Source of the DNA: Hordeum vulgare subsp. vulgare
Lineage: Eukaryota > Streptophyta > Magnoliopsida > Poales > Poaceae
DNA: 64,000 bases
Direction of reading: 5' to 3'
Assembly: GCF_904849725.1 (NCBI RefSeq)
Contig: NC_058522.1
Location: 439,423,529-439,487,528, forward strand
Shown here: one piece after another, positions 35,137-45,998 of the stretch
How positions within the stretch are numbered: the first letter of the stretch is position 1
Layout: each line of letters starts with the position of its first letter
Made by a program: the position numbers and the translations under genes
Notes under the pieces: model-generated
The model's database searches: none
The model's input: the letters and a program-made list of their open reading frames with translations, nothing else
What the model was told of the DNA's origin: nothing

Positions 35137-37136
35137 CTAGCTACCCAAGAGTATAGACCAGCCATCCATTCCCAAGGTCTGCGACTCGACAAGCGGAAAT
35201 CACCTTTAGCAGGTGTCCACCACGACCTACTAGTACTTGCGTCCTTAATATGGACCAAGGAGAGGTCGTCTGATTCTTTCGCTTGTCCAAGGGCTTCGTC
35301 ATCTTGAATCGTCGAGGCTTCTTGACGTCGTTGATGTGGTCGGTGCACGGTCGATGGTTGACTTCTGTTGCATTTATCGTCATTGTCGTGGCTTCCTTGT
35401 CACGGCGGTTCTTCGTCTTGACTTGAGTAGGTTAGACTTCCGTCGTCTTGGGACTGCTTTGAGAAGCCCACCTTCTCGAGATAACACTATACTCTCAAGA
35501 GGCATAACAATCGGCGTTCCTGGATTCGTCCAAACAGGACTAAGGTGTTCTTCCTCTTACTGGGTGAGTAAGTGTGTCATCAGTGAGGATGATCACATAC
35601 TTTCCCCAAACAAGACATAAACACAGTGCTCAAAAGTCAGGTGAGGAGAACGGGGCTTGCTATGGGCGGGTACTAGCCACATTTCAACGACTTAGAGTCG
35701 TCTTCTATGGTCGTAGTCCGTCCATCTTGTGGTTGAGCAAAGCTTTAGGGTCTCAAGGAACTTAGGATGTGGCGAACAATTATCATCTTATCTCTAAGCA
35801 CTTTCCCTAGATGCCAGTAGTTCGACCGCTAACTTGAGACAACATCACCTCATCTCATCAAGGATATCATCCCACCTGGGTCAACTCCACACCGCTCATG
35901 CTAGTCAACTCCGGGTTGAAGGAAGAACTAAACCCAAACACTACAAGTATGGTGTAGCCCCAAATGCACATGCATTACTATGCAAGAACCTCGGGGGGGG
36001 GGGTATATAAGCTGCTAAGGTTGCACTGGGATGCTACAAATCCAATGTCCAGCTAGATCATATAATGAACAGGGTACTGCATTACTATATTAAGGAAACA
36101 CGTAGTACACCAATCCAATATCTTGTTTCCCTTCCTATGAATCCGATCAAGTGATCCATCAATCCGATCAATCAACACTGGACCTATCACTCCTACAAAT
36201 CCAACATTGATGGGGTTCTACATAATCTCTTAGAGTCCTCATAATTCACATATTACTGCAAGGATTACGTCGTAGTATATCCACCAACTTCAATAATCAT
36301 GGCCAGCTAATCCCCAAGGCCAAACTACATAGGCTGTAAACCAATCCAACAACTCCAAGTACACGCACTCTATATCCATCGAGAAACATGGTATCACGAT
36401 TAAGATTATCGGGCTAAATCCAATTTACTCCGAACCATGTGGCCTCATATACCACTAACAGCCTTTGGGACTACCTATTAAATCAAAACTTATGTCTAAT
36501 AAGGACTCTTACTCGATGCTCTGAGTCATCATGATAATTATCTCCAAACCATGCCAACTACTTGCTAAAGTCATGTATACCACCAAGAATAATGTTCGCG
36601 ATCATAATCGTCCTAGTAAATCCAATCTTACTCCAGATTATGTAGGTTATGCTACTATACCAACTTGTTCCACCAAGTTCACCTACCTTTATAAGGGTCT
36701 CATGATCCACCAAAATAGTCTAGCTGTATCCTTAAGACACATATCATCATCACCATGACAGTCTTTAATCTATACTCCATATCCAAAAACGATCCTACTT
36801 ATGGCATGAGGGTTGTGGTACTATCTTTAGATTGAAGGATACTGGTTCACTGCGATCACTCGTTCCATTAAGAACCTGGTGCTAAGCGGGGTTTATCGGG
36901 GACCTACAGGTGTTCTGGTAAGTCCGTGTACTAGACATGTGACCAGAAAATTTGAGCCGGAAAGGCTTGTGGAGGTTAGTCTGGTCTAGTGTGGTTTTCC
37001 AATCTTGAGGGAAAAGCACACTCCTACGGGTTGCGTGTGATTAGGCATAGCACAGTCAGTGTCTTCAGTGTCAGCCGTCCTTCGAAGCGGATCCTTGGCG
37101 CATCTTGCCTTGCCGTCTCCAGTTGTCGAGAGGGGT

Positions 37137-37157
37137 GAGAGAGAGAGAGAGAGAGAG
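37137..37157. repeat. (GA)n microsatellite
   Basis: About ten uninterrupted GA units inside the LARD interior. Confidence 0.95.
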
Positions 37158-37462
37158 CACAGAGAGGAGTGTCTAAGGGTCTTAGTGCAGTCAAACAAGC
37201 GTTGAAAAGTCAACTCAAACAAGTGCCAAAACCGTTTTGAACATCAAAATAAGACGAGTGATATAACTGCATGCTTGTAGCCTAAGCATAAGTGCGGCTT
37301 AAATCAAAGCACAAACAACAAAAACAAACCACACATAACATGGTCCATCCGAACCATCTTACAGACTCGACTTCGCATAGGGAATTCACGACTCATCCTA
37401 TCCTAGGTTCTGGGACTCGACAGTCGTGCTTGCTTCTTGCTCCGGAGAGGAGTCCGCTGATT

Positions 37463-37467
37463 CTTTT
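37463..37467. repeat. Target-site duplication of the Sirevirus-like element (ctttt)
   Basis: Identical to 53523-53527 and directly outside the TG (37468) and CA (53522) ends. Confidence 0.95.
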
Positions 37468-38881
37468 TGTAAGTGCATCTAGTGCCCCTTAGTGATTTTG
37501 GTGGTTTGAAGACTTATAGGTTAAGTATCTAATGTGTTTGTGAGTGTACCCAGGATCTATAAGTCATTGAGGAGTTTGAGATATTTGAAGAATATCGACC
37601 CCTAAAATTATATGTCTTCAGTTGAAGAAATTGGTCTAAAGCTGAAGAAATGAATCGCGAGGAATCTGCGATGAAATTGATATTCCTCATGAAGATACTG
37701 ATATTGAGAAGACCGGTGGTTCCTAAATAAAATCATTTTGAAGAATTTGAAGCATGAAGATTTACACTTTCTGTTTTACTTTCTTCGCATTTGAGTAATA
37801 GGAACACCGTACTGTTAAAGGGGGTCGAAGTTACACTATGGAATGAATTTCCTCATGATGCTCAACCCAAGCCTAATCCTATCAAAAGCCTCAAGTGAGG
37901 AATATGAGTGACATGAGGACTCTCACAATTGAGGGTTCCGACCGTTTCGATAACCACGCCAAGTCACCGGTCTTATCCACTCCAACGATCATATTATTTA
38001 AGGGCATTAGTGTCAAATCATGTCGGGATGCTCCCAGGCTATAAATAGCCACCCCCCACAACCACTAGCTGGTTGGCTGCTCCGTTAGAAACTGACACTT
38101 ATCATAAGAGCAACCCAAATTCCTCAGAGTCTTTGAGAGTAATTCATCAATGAGGAAATACACCGCCCACCGAAACCACAAACCAAACCTAGTGATTGAG
38201 CATCACTGAAGAAGTTGTTCCTGTGTGGGACTGAAGCCTTTTACCTTTGAGGACTGTGCGTCCTCCAGATGGGTAGGCGTCATGGTCTAGAGCATTCCAG
38301 CAGTCAATTGTGGATCGCTGGGTGACCAAGTTCGTGAGGGTTTGGAAGTCTGCCCTGAAGACATACCACGAGTGTTGGGCGAGGACTGTGTGTCCTTAGC
38401 TCAAGGAGAATATGGTAGGGACTGTGTGTCCCGGGACTGGGTGTCCTTTGGTTTCAATACCAAGCCGCTCCAAACCAGATGTACAACTGCCACAGCAGTT
38501 GGAACTGGGTCATCAACGACTGTCTTCACTGAGAAACGGGTTCTAATTCCTCAACTCTTTACTTTCCCTGTATTATGTGTTGATGAATTTCACTGTGACT
38601 GTTTGAAGGATTTGCTGAAGACTTTCTCTGATTTTCCTCATCCCCAAATTCTTCACAATAGTTAATCATCATCTGTATTCTGCGTGCCTGCTTACTGTGC
38701 AATCTGTTTTCATATTCTTCACTCTGAAATAGTGCTGTTGTGAACGTTTGCACGTCTGATCCTTTACTGTTTCCGTTGTAAGTTAGTCATCAGTGAGGAA
38801 TTTCCAAAAAAGGAATTTCCTCAGTGATGAAATTCTAAAAATCTCCTATTCACCCCCTCTAGTCGATATAACGCACTTTCA
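37468..38881 (+). repeat. Sirevirus 5' LTR (1414 bp)
   Basis: Starts TGTAAGTGCATCTAG and ends CGCACTTTCA. A TATA box (CTATAAATAG) lies at 38039-38048. The uninterrupted GACTGTGTGTCCCGGG (about 38421-38436) is the empty-site equivalent for the solo LTR in the partner LTR. Confidence 0.95.
38039..38048 (+). promoter_or_regulatory. TATA box of the Sirevirus LTR
   Basis: CTATAAATAG in a GC-richer setting, conserved in the 3' LTR copy (about 50850-50859). It is the likely core promoter of the genomic transcript. Confidence 0.7.
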
Positions 38882-38883
38882 AT

Positions 38884-38895
38884 TGGTATCAGAGC
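38884..38895 (+). other. Sirevirus primer binding site (tRNA-Met)
   Basis: TGGTATCAGAGC two bases after the LTR end, complementary to the initiator tRNA-Met 3' end. Confidence 0.92.
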
Positions 38896-38948
38896 AAGGT
38901 ACTCCCTTGTTCTGTGTGATTTTGGTTTAACCACCTGGAGTTTTAGTT

Positions 38949-41222
38949 ATGTCGACTGCAGGCATGTTTAAGGTGACTGCAGCATGTCCTACCTACGAAG
39001 GAAAGAACTTTCCCTTCTGGAAGAACAAAATGCAAATGCATCTACAAGCTATTGATAATGATCTCTGGTATATTGTGTAAAATGGTGTCCCCATCATCTC
39101 TGCCAGTGTCACTGCAGCTGATGTGAAGAAATTCAAGCAACTCAATTCTCAAGCGAAGAACATCATCTGTGGCCATCTGAGCCGAGGCCAGTTTGGAAGA
39201 GTAAGTGCTTTGGGCTCTCCAACACTGATCTGGGAGAGACTGTGCAAGGTAAATGAAGGAGTATCAACTCAGCGTGACTCTCGTGTTGATATTCTTCGCA
39301 ATCTCTTCAATCGCTTCAAGAGACATGACAATGAAAGCTGCCAAGACACCTTTGATCGCCTCACTGACATATCAAATGAACTGCAAGCACTGGGAGCTCG
39401 ACACATCACTGATCACGAAGTTGTGAAGAAACTGCTGAGATCTTTGGATTCTTCATTTGACACTTTAGTTCTGATGATTCAAGAAAGACCAGACTACAAG
39501 ATGCTGGATCCAGCTGATATACTTGAAAGGCTAAATACTCATGAATTCCAGCTAGAAGAAAAGAGAGATCTATATGGACAAAGCTATTCCAGACCGCGTG
39601 CACTGAAGGCAAGAGCAATTTCCTCATCTGAAGAAGAAGAAGAAATCTTCAAAATCCTCATCTTCAAAGCCCTCATCACACAAGAAGACTAGTTTCAGAA
39701 AGGCTCGGGCACTTATTGGCAAGGAAATGGACTCCGAGGCAGAATCAGAGGAAGGGGATGAAGAAGAAGGTTCTGAAGAAGACTCAGAATCTGGACAGGC
39801 TAGTCTTGCACTAGCAACCACTTTCGTCAGCAAGTCAATCTTCAATCTTGAAGAAAATGATTGCACCATCCATACTGATGACTATGCTGATGACTTCGCT
39901 CCAACCTATTGCTTCATGGCAAAGGGTTCGAAGGTACCAAATAATGCCTCCTCCTCTGATTCAAGTGACTGTGAACCTAATGATTATAAGAAACCTAGTT
40001 ACAGTAAACTTGCTATCATTGCCACTAAACAACAAACTGCTCTGGAAAAGCTTCAAAAACTACTAGACAAAAGTGATGATCTGTTAAATGACGAAATGAA
40101 CCTTACCCAAATCCTCACTGATGACATGAAAAGTCTTCAGTCTAGATTTGATAATCTTCAGGATCGTTATGATACACTGCTCACTGATCATGAGAAGCTT
40201 TCCTATGAATTTCTTCAAAGGAAGCTTGATCTTGAGAGGATGAGGATGTCTCATGATGATCTTCGTATGGAAAATGATTCATTGCTAGCTCAACAGATCA
40301 GCGCTAGTCAAGTTGAATTTATTCCTCCATGTCTTAAATGCATTGAATACGAAACTGCTAATTCCTCACCAGAATCATCAAATGTTACCATTGTTACAAA
40401 TTCTTCAACTGCACCTGTTGTGTCTATTTCCTCACTTGAGGAAAACACAAATGTTACTAATGAAAATGCAGGGTTGAAGGAATTGTACGTGACAGGCATG
40501 TACAAAAGCCTCAAAGGACATCAAACCCTTTGTGATGTGCTCAAAAAGCAGATCTTGAACAGGAACTCGAGGAAAGAAGGAATTGCCTTTGAGAGGAAAT
40601 TAAATGCTGATGGATCTTATTGGAAACTGAGCAATATCCCAAAAGCTCATGGGTTGCTGCTACTGGGCCTCCTTTTGATCCATCTAATCTAACTGGTTTT
40701 TCATGTGAATTATCCTATTCCTCGGATGAGTCATTTGATTCCAACTATAAACTGTTCAAAAATCAATCTGGTGAAGTATTTGCTCGATATGTTGGAACTA
40801 ACTGCAGGAATGGCCCTCCTCTGAGGAAAATCTGGGTTCCCAAAAGCTGTCTTGAAAATCTTCACGTGAATGTCCTCATGACACCACCAATGAAGAATCT
40901 GAACCCCACATCAAATTCCTCAGGAGGACCAAAGTCTTCAAGAGGATCAATATCCTCAACTGGTCAAAACTATGCTCGTACCCGTGCTTATGCGTCTAAC
41001 ATGCAGGGAAACTACAAGGAATATGAATATGAGCGTTACTCCTCAAATCATTATGTTCATAAATCCTCAAACCAGTTCTCCGCATATTCATATGAGTACT
41101 TTAATCCCCCTACTGTTAAGAGAAGTGCATTAGCTTCAATGCCACCTTTCTCATATGGTGCTCGCAGGATGATGAATGCTTTGCCACCCCTTCACATGTG
41201 GGTGGTGAAGAAATCAAACTAA
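38949..41222 (+). pseudogene. Sirevirus gag, broken
   Basis: Gag builds the particle that packages element RNA. The ATG at 38949 gives TYEGKNFPFWKNKMQMHL, the N-terminal signature of copia gag. A TAA at 39078-39080 interrupts the frame, which then continues through FDRLTDISNELQALG to 39692. A frame change near 39640-39700 leads into an acidic, glutamate/serine-rich and then coiled-coil-like stretch (39727-40640) with CLKCIEYE. A second frame change near 40640 leads to SGEVFARYVG and RKIWVPKSCLEN, ending at 41222. The length (about 750 codons) and the coiled coil fit Sireviruses. No clear CCHC knuckle was found. Confidence 0.85.
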
Positions 41223-41470
41223 TCACTTCTGCAGGTCAGGTCTCCAGATGAAAATCATCATCTGAAGAATTTGCTGGAGACCTGAAGAAATGCTTGATAG
41301 GACGCAAGCTAATGATTGATGATGAAATAGAAATATTTCACACGTCCTTACATTTCTGTTATGATGAAATTACTGATATGATGAAATTAGTATCATATTC
41401 TTCAAATATGAAGCATATGAGATGGTAAGCTGTACTAATTCATCTGCACGATGACAAACCCAATAATACT

Positions 41471-41845
41471 GAGTGGGTTCTTGATAGTGGCTGCACAGAT
41501 CACATGACTGGTGATAAAAGCTTATTGATGAATATGCCACTAACTCCATCACCTCTGAAGCAAATCACATATGCTGACAAAGGTAAAAGCAAGGTATTGG
41601 GACTTGGCAAAGTGGCTATTTCCAAGGATAGGCACATGGACAAAGTGATGCTTGTTGAATCCCTTGGTTTTAACCTCATGTCAGTCTCGATGCTTTGTGA
41701 TCTTGATATGATTGTCATCTTTGGTAGATATAGATGTGTAGTCATCATGGAATCTAACAGATCCAAAGTCTTCGAAGGTGTAAGAAGAGGGATTTGTACA
41801 TTGTTGATTTCTCTACAGGTCCTCAACCAGCCACTTGCTTACTAA
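41471..41845 (+). pseudogene. Sirevirus protease domain
   Basis: WVLDSGCTDHMTG (from 41474) is the copia aspartic protease site, with the active Asp at 41483-41485. The frame continues with YADKGKSKVLGLGKV and FNLMSVSMLCD and is lost before 41845. Stops in the upstream 250 bases separate it from gag, and a frame change near 41800-41870 separates it from integrase. In an intact element gag to RNase H is a single polyprotein. Confidence 0.85.
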
Positions 41846-41871
41846 CAAAAACCTCAGAATGATGGCCGTGA

Positions 41872-44649
41872 CACTGAAGACTAGGTCATGCAGGCATGAG
41901 GAATTTGCACATGCTCGCGAAGAAGAAGCATGTCATCGGCATCGAATCAGTAAAATTCCTCAAGGATCTTCTCTGCGGTGCTTGTGAATCTGGGAAAATG
42001 ACTAGATCCAAGCATCCCTCTAAAACCATCATGACCACTACACGTCCATTCGAATTGCTTCATATGGATTTATTTGGACCTACTCACTATGCCACACTAG
42101 CCAATGCAGCATCTTTATATGGCTTCGTCATAGTTGATGATTATTCCAGATATACTTGGGTGCATATCATAGTGTATAAAACTGAAGTGCAGGAAATCTT
42201 GAAACGATTTTCTTCAAGGGCCTCGACGAACTTTGGCATCAAGATCAAACATATGAGGAGTGATAATGGAACCGAGTTCAAAAACACTGGTCTTGATGAT
42301 TATTTTGATGAACTTGGTATTACTCACGAATTGTCTGCTCCTTATACTCCTCAGCAGAATGGTGTCCTCGAAAGGAAGAACATGACTCTGGTTGAAATGG
42401 CTAGAACTATGCTTGAAGAATATCAGACTCCTCGTCGCTTTTGGCCTGAAGCAATCAACACTGCATGTCATATCATCAACAGGGTATATCTTCACAAATT
42501 CCTCAAGAAAACCTCATATGAACTCCTCACTGACAAAAAACCCAATGTAAGTTATTTCAAAGTCTTCGGTGCAAAATGCTGGATTAGAGATCCTCACCAT
42601 AGCTCAAAATTTGCACCTAAGGCACATGAAGGTTTTATGCTCGGTTATGGAAAGGACTCGCACACTTACAGAGTCTTCAACAACTATCACAACAAAGTTG
42701 TTGAGACTGTAGATGTGCGGTTCGATGAAACTAATGGCTCGGAAAGAGAGCAATTGCCTTCTGATCCAGATAAGCTATCTCCGGAGGAAGCAATAAAGCT
42801 TAAGCCTACTGAAGACATTGTTCCCACTAAGGAAATTGGTGAAGAAACGATCCCCATCACTGATAAAAACCAAGAAGATGCTCCTGAGGAAATTGCACCA
42901 GCACCACTTCCTCATCCCAGACAAAATCCTCAACCAGCTCATCCGAGGATTGCAAACGAAGTAGAACTTGACAAAATCCTCAACGACATCAACGCACCAG
43001 GTCCTCTCACTCGCTCAAAAGCTTCACACTTAGTTAACTTTTGTGGGCACTTTTCCTTTGTATCCATCACAGAACCCTCAAAAGTTGCTGATGCTTTTCT
43101 AGAACCGGAGTGGATCCAAGCTATGCAAGACGAACTTCTTCAATTCAAGTTGAATGACGTATGGGAGCTCGTCAAACGACCAGATCCTCGCAAGCACAAC
43201 ATCATCGGCACCAAGTGGATTTTTCGAAACAAGCAAGATGAGGACGGTCAAGTGGTGAGGAACAAAGCCCGACTTGTAGCCCAAGGCTACACCCAGGTTG
43301 AAGGAATAGATTTCGATGAAACTTTTGCACCTGTTGCTAGACTTGAAGCTATTCGAATATTACTTGCTTATGCTAATCATCATAACATCACCTTATATCA
43401 AATGGATGTGAAAAGTGCATTCCTCAATGGTAAGCTTAAGGAAGAAGTATATGTTGCTCAGCCTCCAGGTTTTGAGGATCCAAAGAATCGAGACAAAGTC
43501 TTCAGACTCAAAAAGGCTCTGTATGGCCTCAAGCAAGCCCCTCGGTCATGGTATGATACATTGAAGGAATTCCTCCTGAAGAAAGGCTTCAAACCTGGTT
43601 CACTCGATCCAACTCTTTTCACAAAATCCTATGATAATGAGCTATTTGTATGTCAAATATATGTCGATGATATCATATTTGGCTGTACTGATAAAAGATA
43701 TAGTGATGAATTTGCCTACATGATGAGTGAAGAATATCAGATGTCCATGATGGGGGAGCTGAAATTCTTCTTAGGTCTTCAAATTCGTCAACAAAGCAAT
43801 GGAATCTTCATATCACAGGAGAAATACCTCAAGGATGTTATGAGAAAATTCAACATGCACGAATGCAAAGGTGCCAAGACTCCGATGCCTACCAACGGCC
43901 ACCTCAGCACTGATGAAAATGGTAAAGATTTCGATCAGCAGGTATACCGTTCTATGATTGGCTCCTTATTGTATCTATGTGCATCTAGGCCAGATATAAT
44001 GCTTAGTGTTTGCATGTGTGCATGTTTTCAAGCAAAACCGAAGGAATCACACCATAAGGCCGTGAAACATATTCTTCGATACTTAGCTCACAAACCAACA
44101 CTAGGATTATGGTATCCCAAGGGCTCCAATCTTCATCTGGTAGGGTATAATCCCAAGGGCTCCAATCTTCATCTGGTAGGGTATTCTGATTCAGACTATG
44201 CTGGTGACCGTGTGGGTCGCAAGTCAACTTCTGGCACATGCCATTTCCTCGGAAGATCACTAGTTTGCTGGTCCTCAAAGAAGCAGAACTGCGTATCACT
44301 CTCCACTTCTGAAGCTGAGTACATTGCTGCTGGTTCTTGCTGTGCTCAATTGCTATGGATGAAGCAAACCCTCAAGGACTACGGCATCAACATGAAGAAT
44401 GTACCTCTCTACTGTGACAATGAGAGTGCTATCAATATTGCATACAACCCAGTACAACACTCGAAGACCAAGCACATCCAGATTCGTCATCATTTTCGTC
44501 GGGACCATGTCCTCAAGGGCAATATGCTCATCGACCATGTGAAGACTGATGGTCAACTGGCAGATATCTTCACTAAGACCTTGGATGAGAAAAGGTTTTG
44601 CAAGTTGCGATGTGAGCTAAATATCTTAGAATCTTCAAATGTTTTGTAA
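41872..44649 (+). pseudogene. Sirevirus integrase, reverse transcriptase and RNase H
   Basis: A 917-codon open frame from 41896 to a TAA at 44649, with frame homology extending upstream to 41872. Integrase: HX3H...CX2C zinc finger (H codons at 41872 and 41887; LLCGAC), and catalytic D58, D123 and E159 (D,D35E spacing; numbering from 41896). [13 protein letters not shown] and YVDD at residues 589-592. RNase H: D765, E808 and D841, followed by [12 protein letters not shown] at 41875-41877, probably from CGA, lies between the two zinc-finger histidines and breaks the link to protease. A 36-base in-frame duplication precedes D765 (44114-44184). All catalytic residues checked are present. Confidence 0.92.
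44114..44184 (+). repeat. 36-base in-frame tandem duplication at the start of RNase H
   Basis: Two adjacent copies, nearly identical, add twelve residues with pattern [12 protein letters not shown] just before the first catalytic Asp of RNase H. Confidence 0.95.
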
Positions 44650-45300
44650 AAACATGCACACATCCTAACACTTATGCAAAGTTGATGACTTAGATGTGCA
44701 ACACATGATGAATCGATTTTCTTCAACTGATGAAGAATTTCACTCTGAATGTGAAGAAATTAACGAAGAAATTGATTCTCAGGGCCCTACAACAATTGTA
44801 CGCGGCGTCTGTAATCAACATTCTTATATGGTGGGTAACGCCACCGCCCAATGTGAAATTCCTCAAGTTGATTTTCTTCAAATGATCAATTTCCTCACAA
44901 TGTTTTTTTTTTCAAAACAGTTGTTCTTCATTGTGATGATTCATTGCAAAATCTTCAAAAACACTTGATGACTTTCATTTGACTAGATAGACTGTGATTT
45001 CTAGTCCTCAACAACATTCACTTATTGCTATTTCTTCAAGTTGATGTTTCTCATAAGTGAATGTGATCGGACCCTACTTTCCCTCTATGCTATACTTATC
45101 CAGTCTATTCAATTCTTCATATGCATTCTACTTGAAACTTTGTTCAAAATCTTCATTGCGTCCTTGTCAGCTGATGATTTTGTAACAAAAATCCTCAAAT
45201 CTTCAAAAATTGTTTCTTTAAAGACACAGTAACTGAACCCCCACTTCCCACGATCGGATAACCACGATCTCCACTATCTCCACCGCATCGTACGGGAGCT
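44650..45300 (+). other. Sirevirus spacer between pol and the 3' ORF promoter
   Basis: AT-rich, with many TCTTCA and CCTCAA words typical of this element. Small frames (44696-44968, 45041-45232) show no motif. I see nothing functional here. Confidence 0.6.
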
Positions 45301-45301
45301 A

Positions 45302-45382
45302 CACGTGTCCTGCGGAGACGTAGAGGCATGGGCTATTTGGTCCGACATTCTCGCGCCAACAATAACTTTTGGCTATAAATAT
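45302..45382 (+). promoter_or_regulatory. Candidate internal promoter for the Sirevirus 3' ORF
   Basis: A G-box (CACGTG, 45302-45307) is followed 66 bases on by a TATA box (CTATAAATAT, 45373-45382) and then a GC-rich leader (45400-45590). Layout and spacing look like a plant nuclear gene promoter. It lies 220 bases upstream of an ATG that is joined in phase to the 3' ORF by a predicted intron. Confidence 0.55.
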
Positions 45383-45592
45383 GTCCTTATCCCCCTCGGC
45401 ATCCTCTTCTTCGCCTCATCGCTCTCCTGCCACAGCACACTCCACCGAACCCTAGCGCCACCGCTGGTAGTCTCGTCGCCAGTGAGGAAGAGCTTCACTG
45501 CCTCGACTTCTCCGTCGCCGGAACCACACCGGAGTCGGACCATCTTCGTCCGCCGCCGCTGTAGACGTCCGCTGTCGCCGAGTTAGGGTGCA

Positions 45593-45659
45593 ATGGACAC
45601 TCGAACGAAGAGCCTCTCCAACACACAACTTTCTATGTTCTTCGTGCGCACCTTCCAGG
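45593..45659 (+). CDS. Predicted first coding exon of the Sirevirus 3' ORF
   Basis: The ATG at 45593 opens 22 codons (MDTRTKSLSN...) and one further base, ending at a CAGG|GTAAAT donor. The exon has no stop and its phase (1) matches the acceptor at 45998/45999, so the reading frame would continue into the ORF at 46007. It sits in a GC-rich leader below the TATA box at 45373. The evidence is sequence only; a start at 46007 without the intron is the alternative. Confidence 0.5.
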
Positions 45660-45998
45660 GTAAATATATCCCATTTTTACAGCAAGGTTAGATCTAAAAT
45701 TTTACATCTTCTATGTGAAATCTGTTTTTCCTCAAGATACGATGCACACTTGATTCCTCAAACACTACCTATCACCACAATCATTGATGAACTATGCTAA
45801 GAATCTAAGATTTTCACGAGATTCCTCAATTGTGCGAATTTTCGGATCTGTACAACTCTGGAACCCAAGAACAGTATGCTTAGGCAAATTCCTCAACCAC
45901 TGGTTATATTCCTCAAACTGTCAAACTTTTTCATTTTCTTTAAATCTGAGAACGCATATGACCTCTCCAAATTCCTCGCAACTATACTCTGTTCATAG
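45660..45998 (+). other. Predicted intron upstream of the Sirevirus 3' ORF
   Basis: 339 bases with donor GTAAAT and acceptor TTCATAG, AT-rich relative to the preceding leader, and with stops in all three frames. Removal joins exon 1 to the ORF in phase. Confidence 0.5.

Larger units (their letters stand above)
35137..37467 (-). other. LARD internal domain, main piece (non-coding)
   Basis: 2.3 kb between the Athila and Sirevirus insertions. No frame longer than about 95 codons and no retroelement motif is visible. It holds an 11-G run followed by GTATATAAG (35993-36012) and a GA microsatellite at 37137-37157. This fits the non-coding interior of a LARD. Confidence 0.75.
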
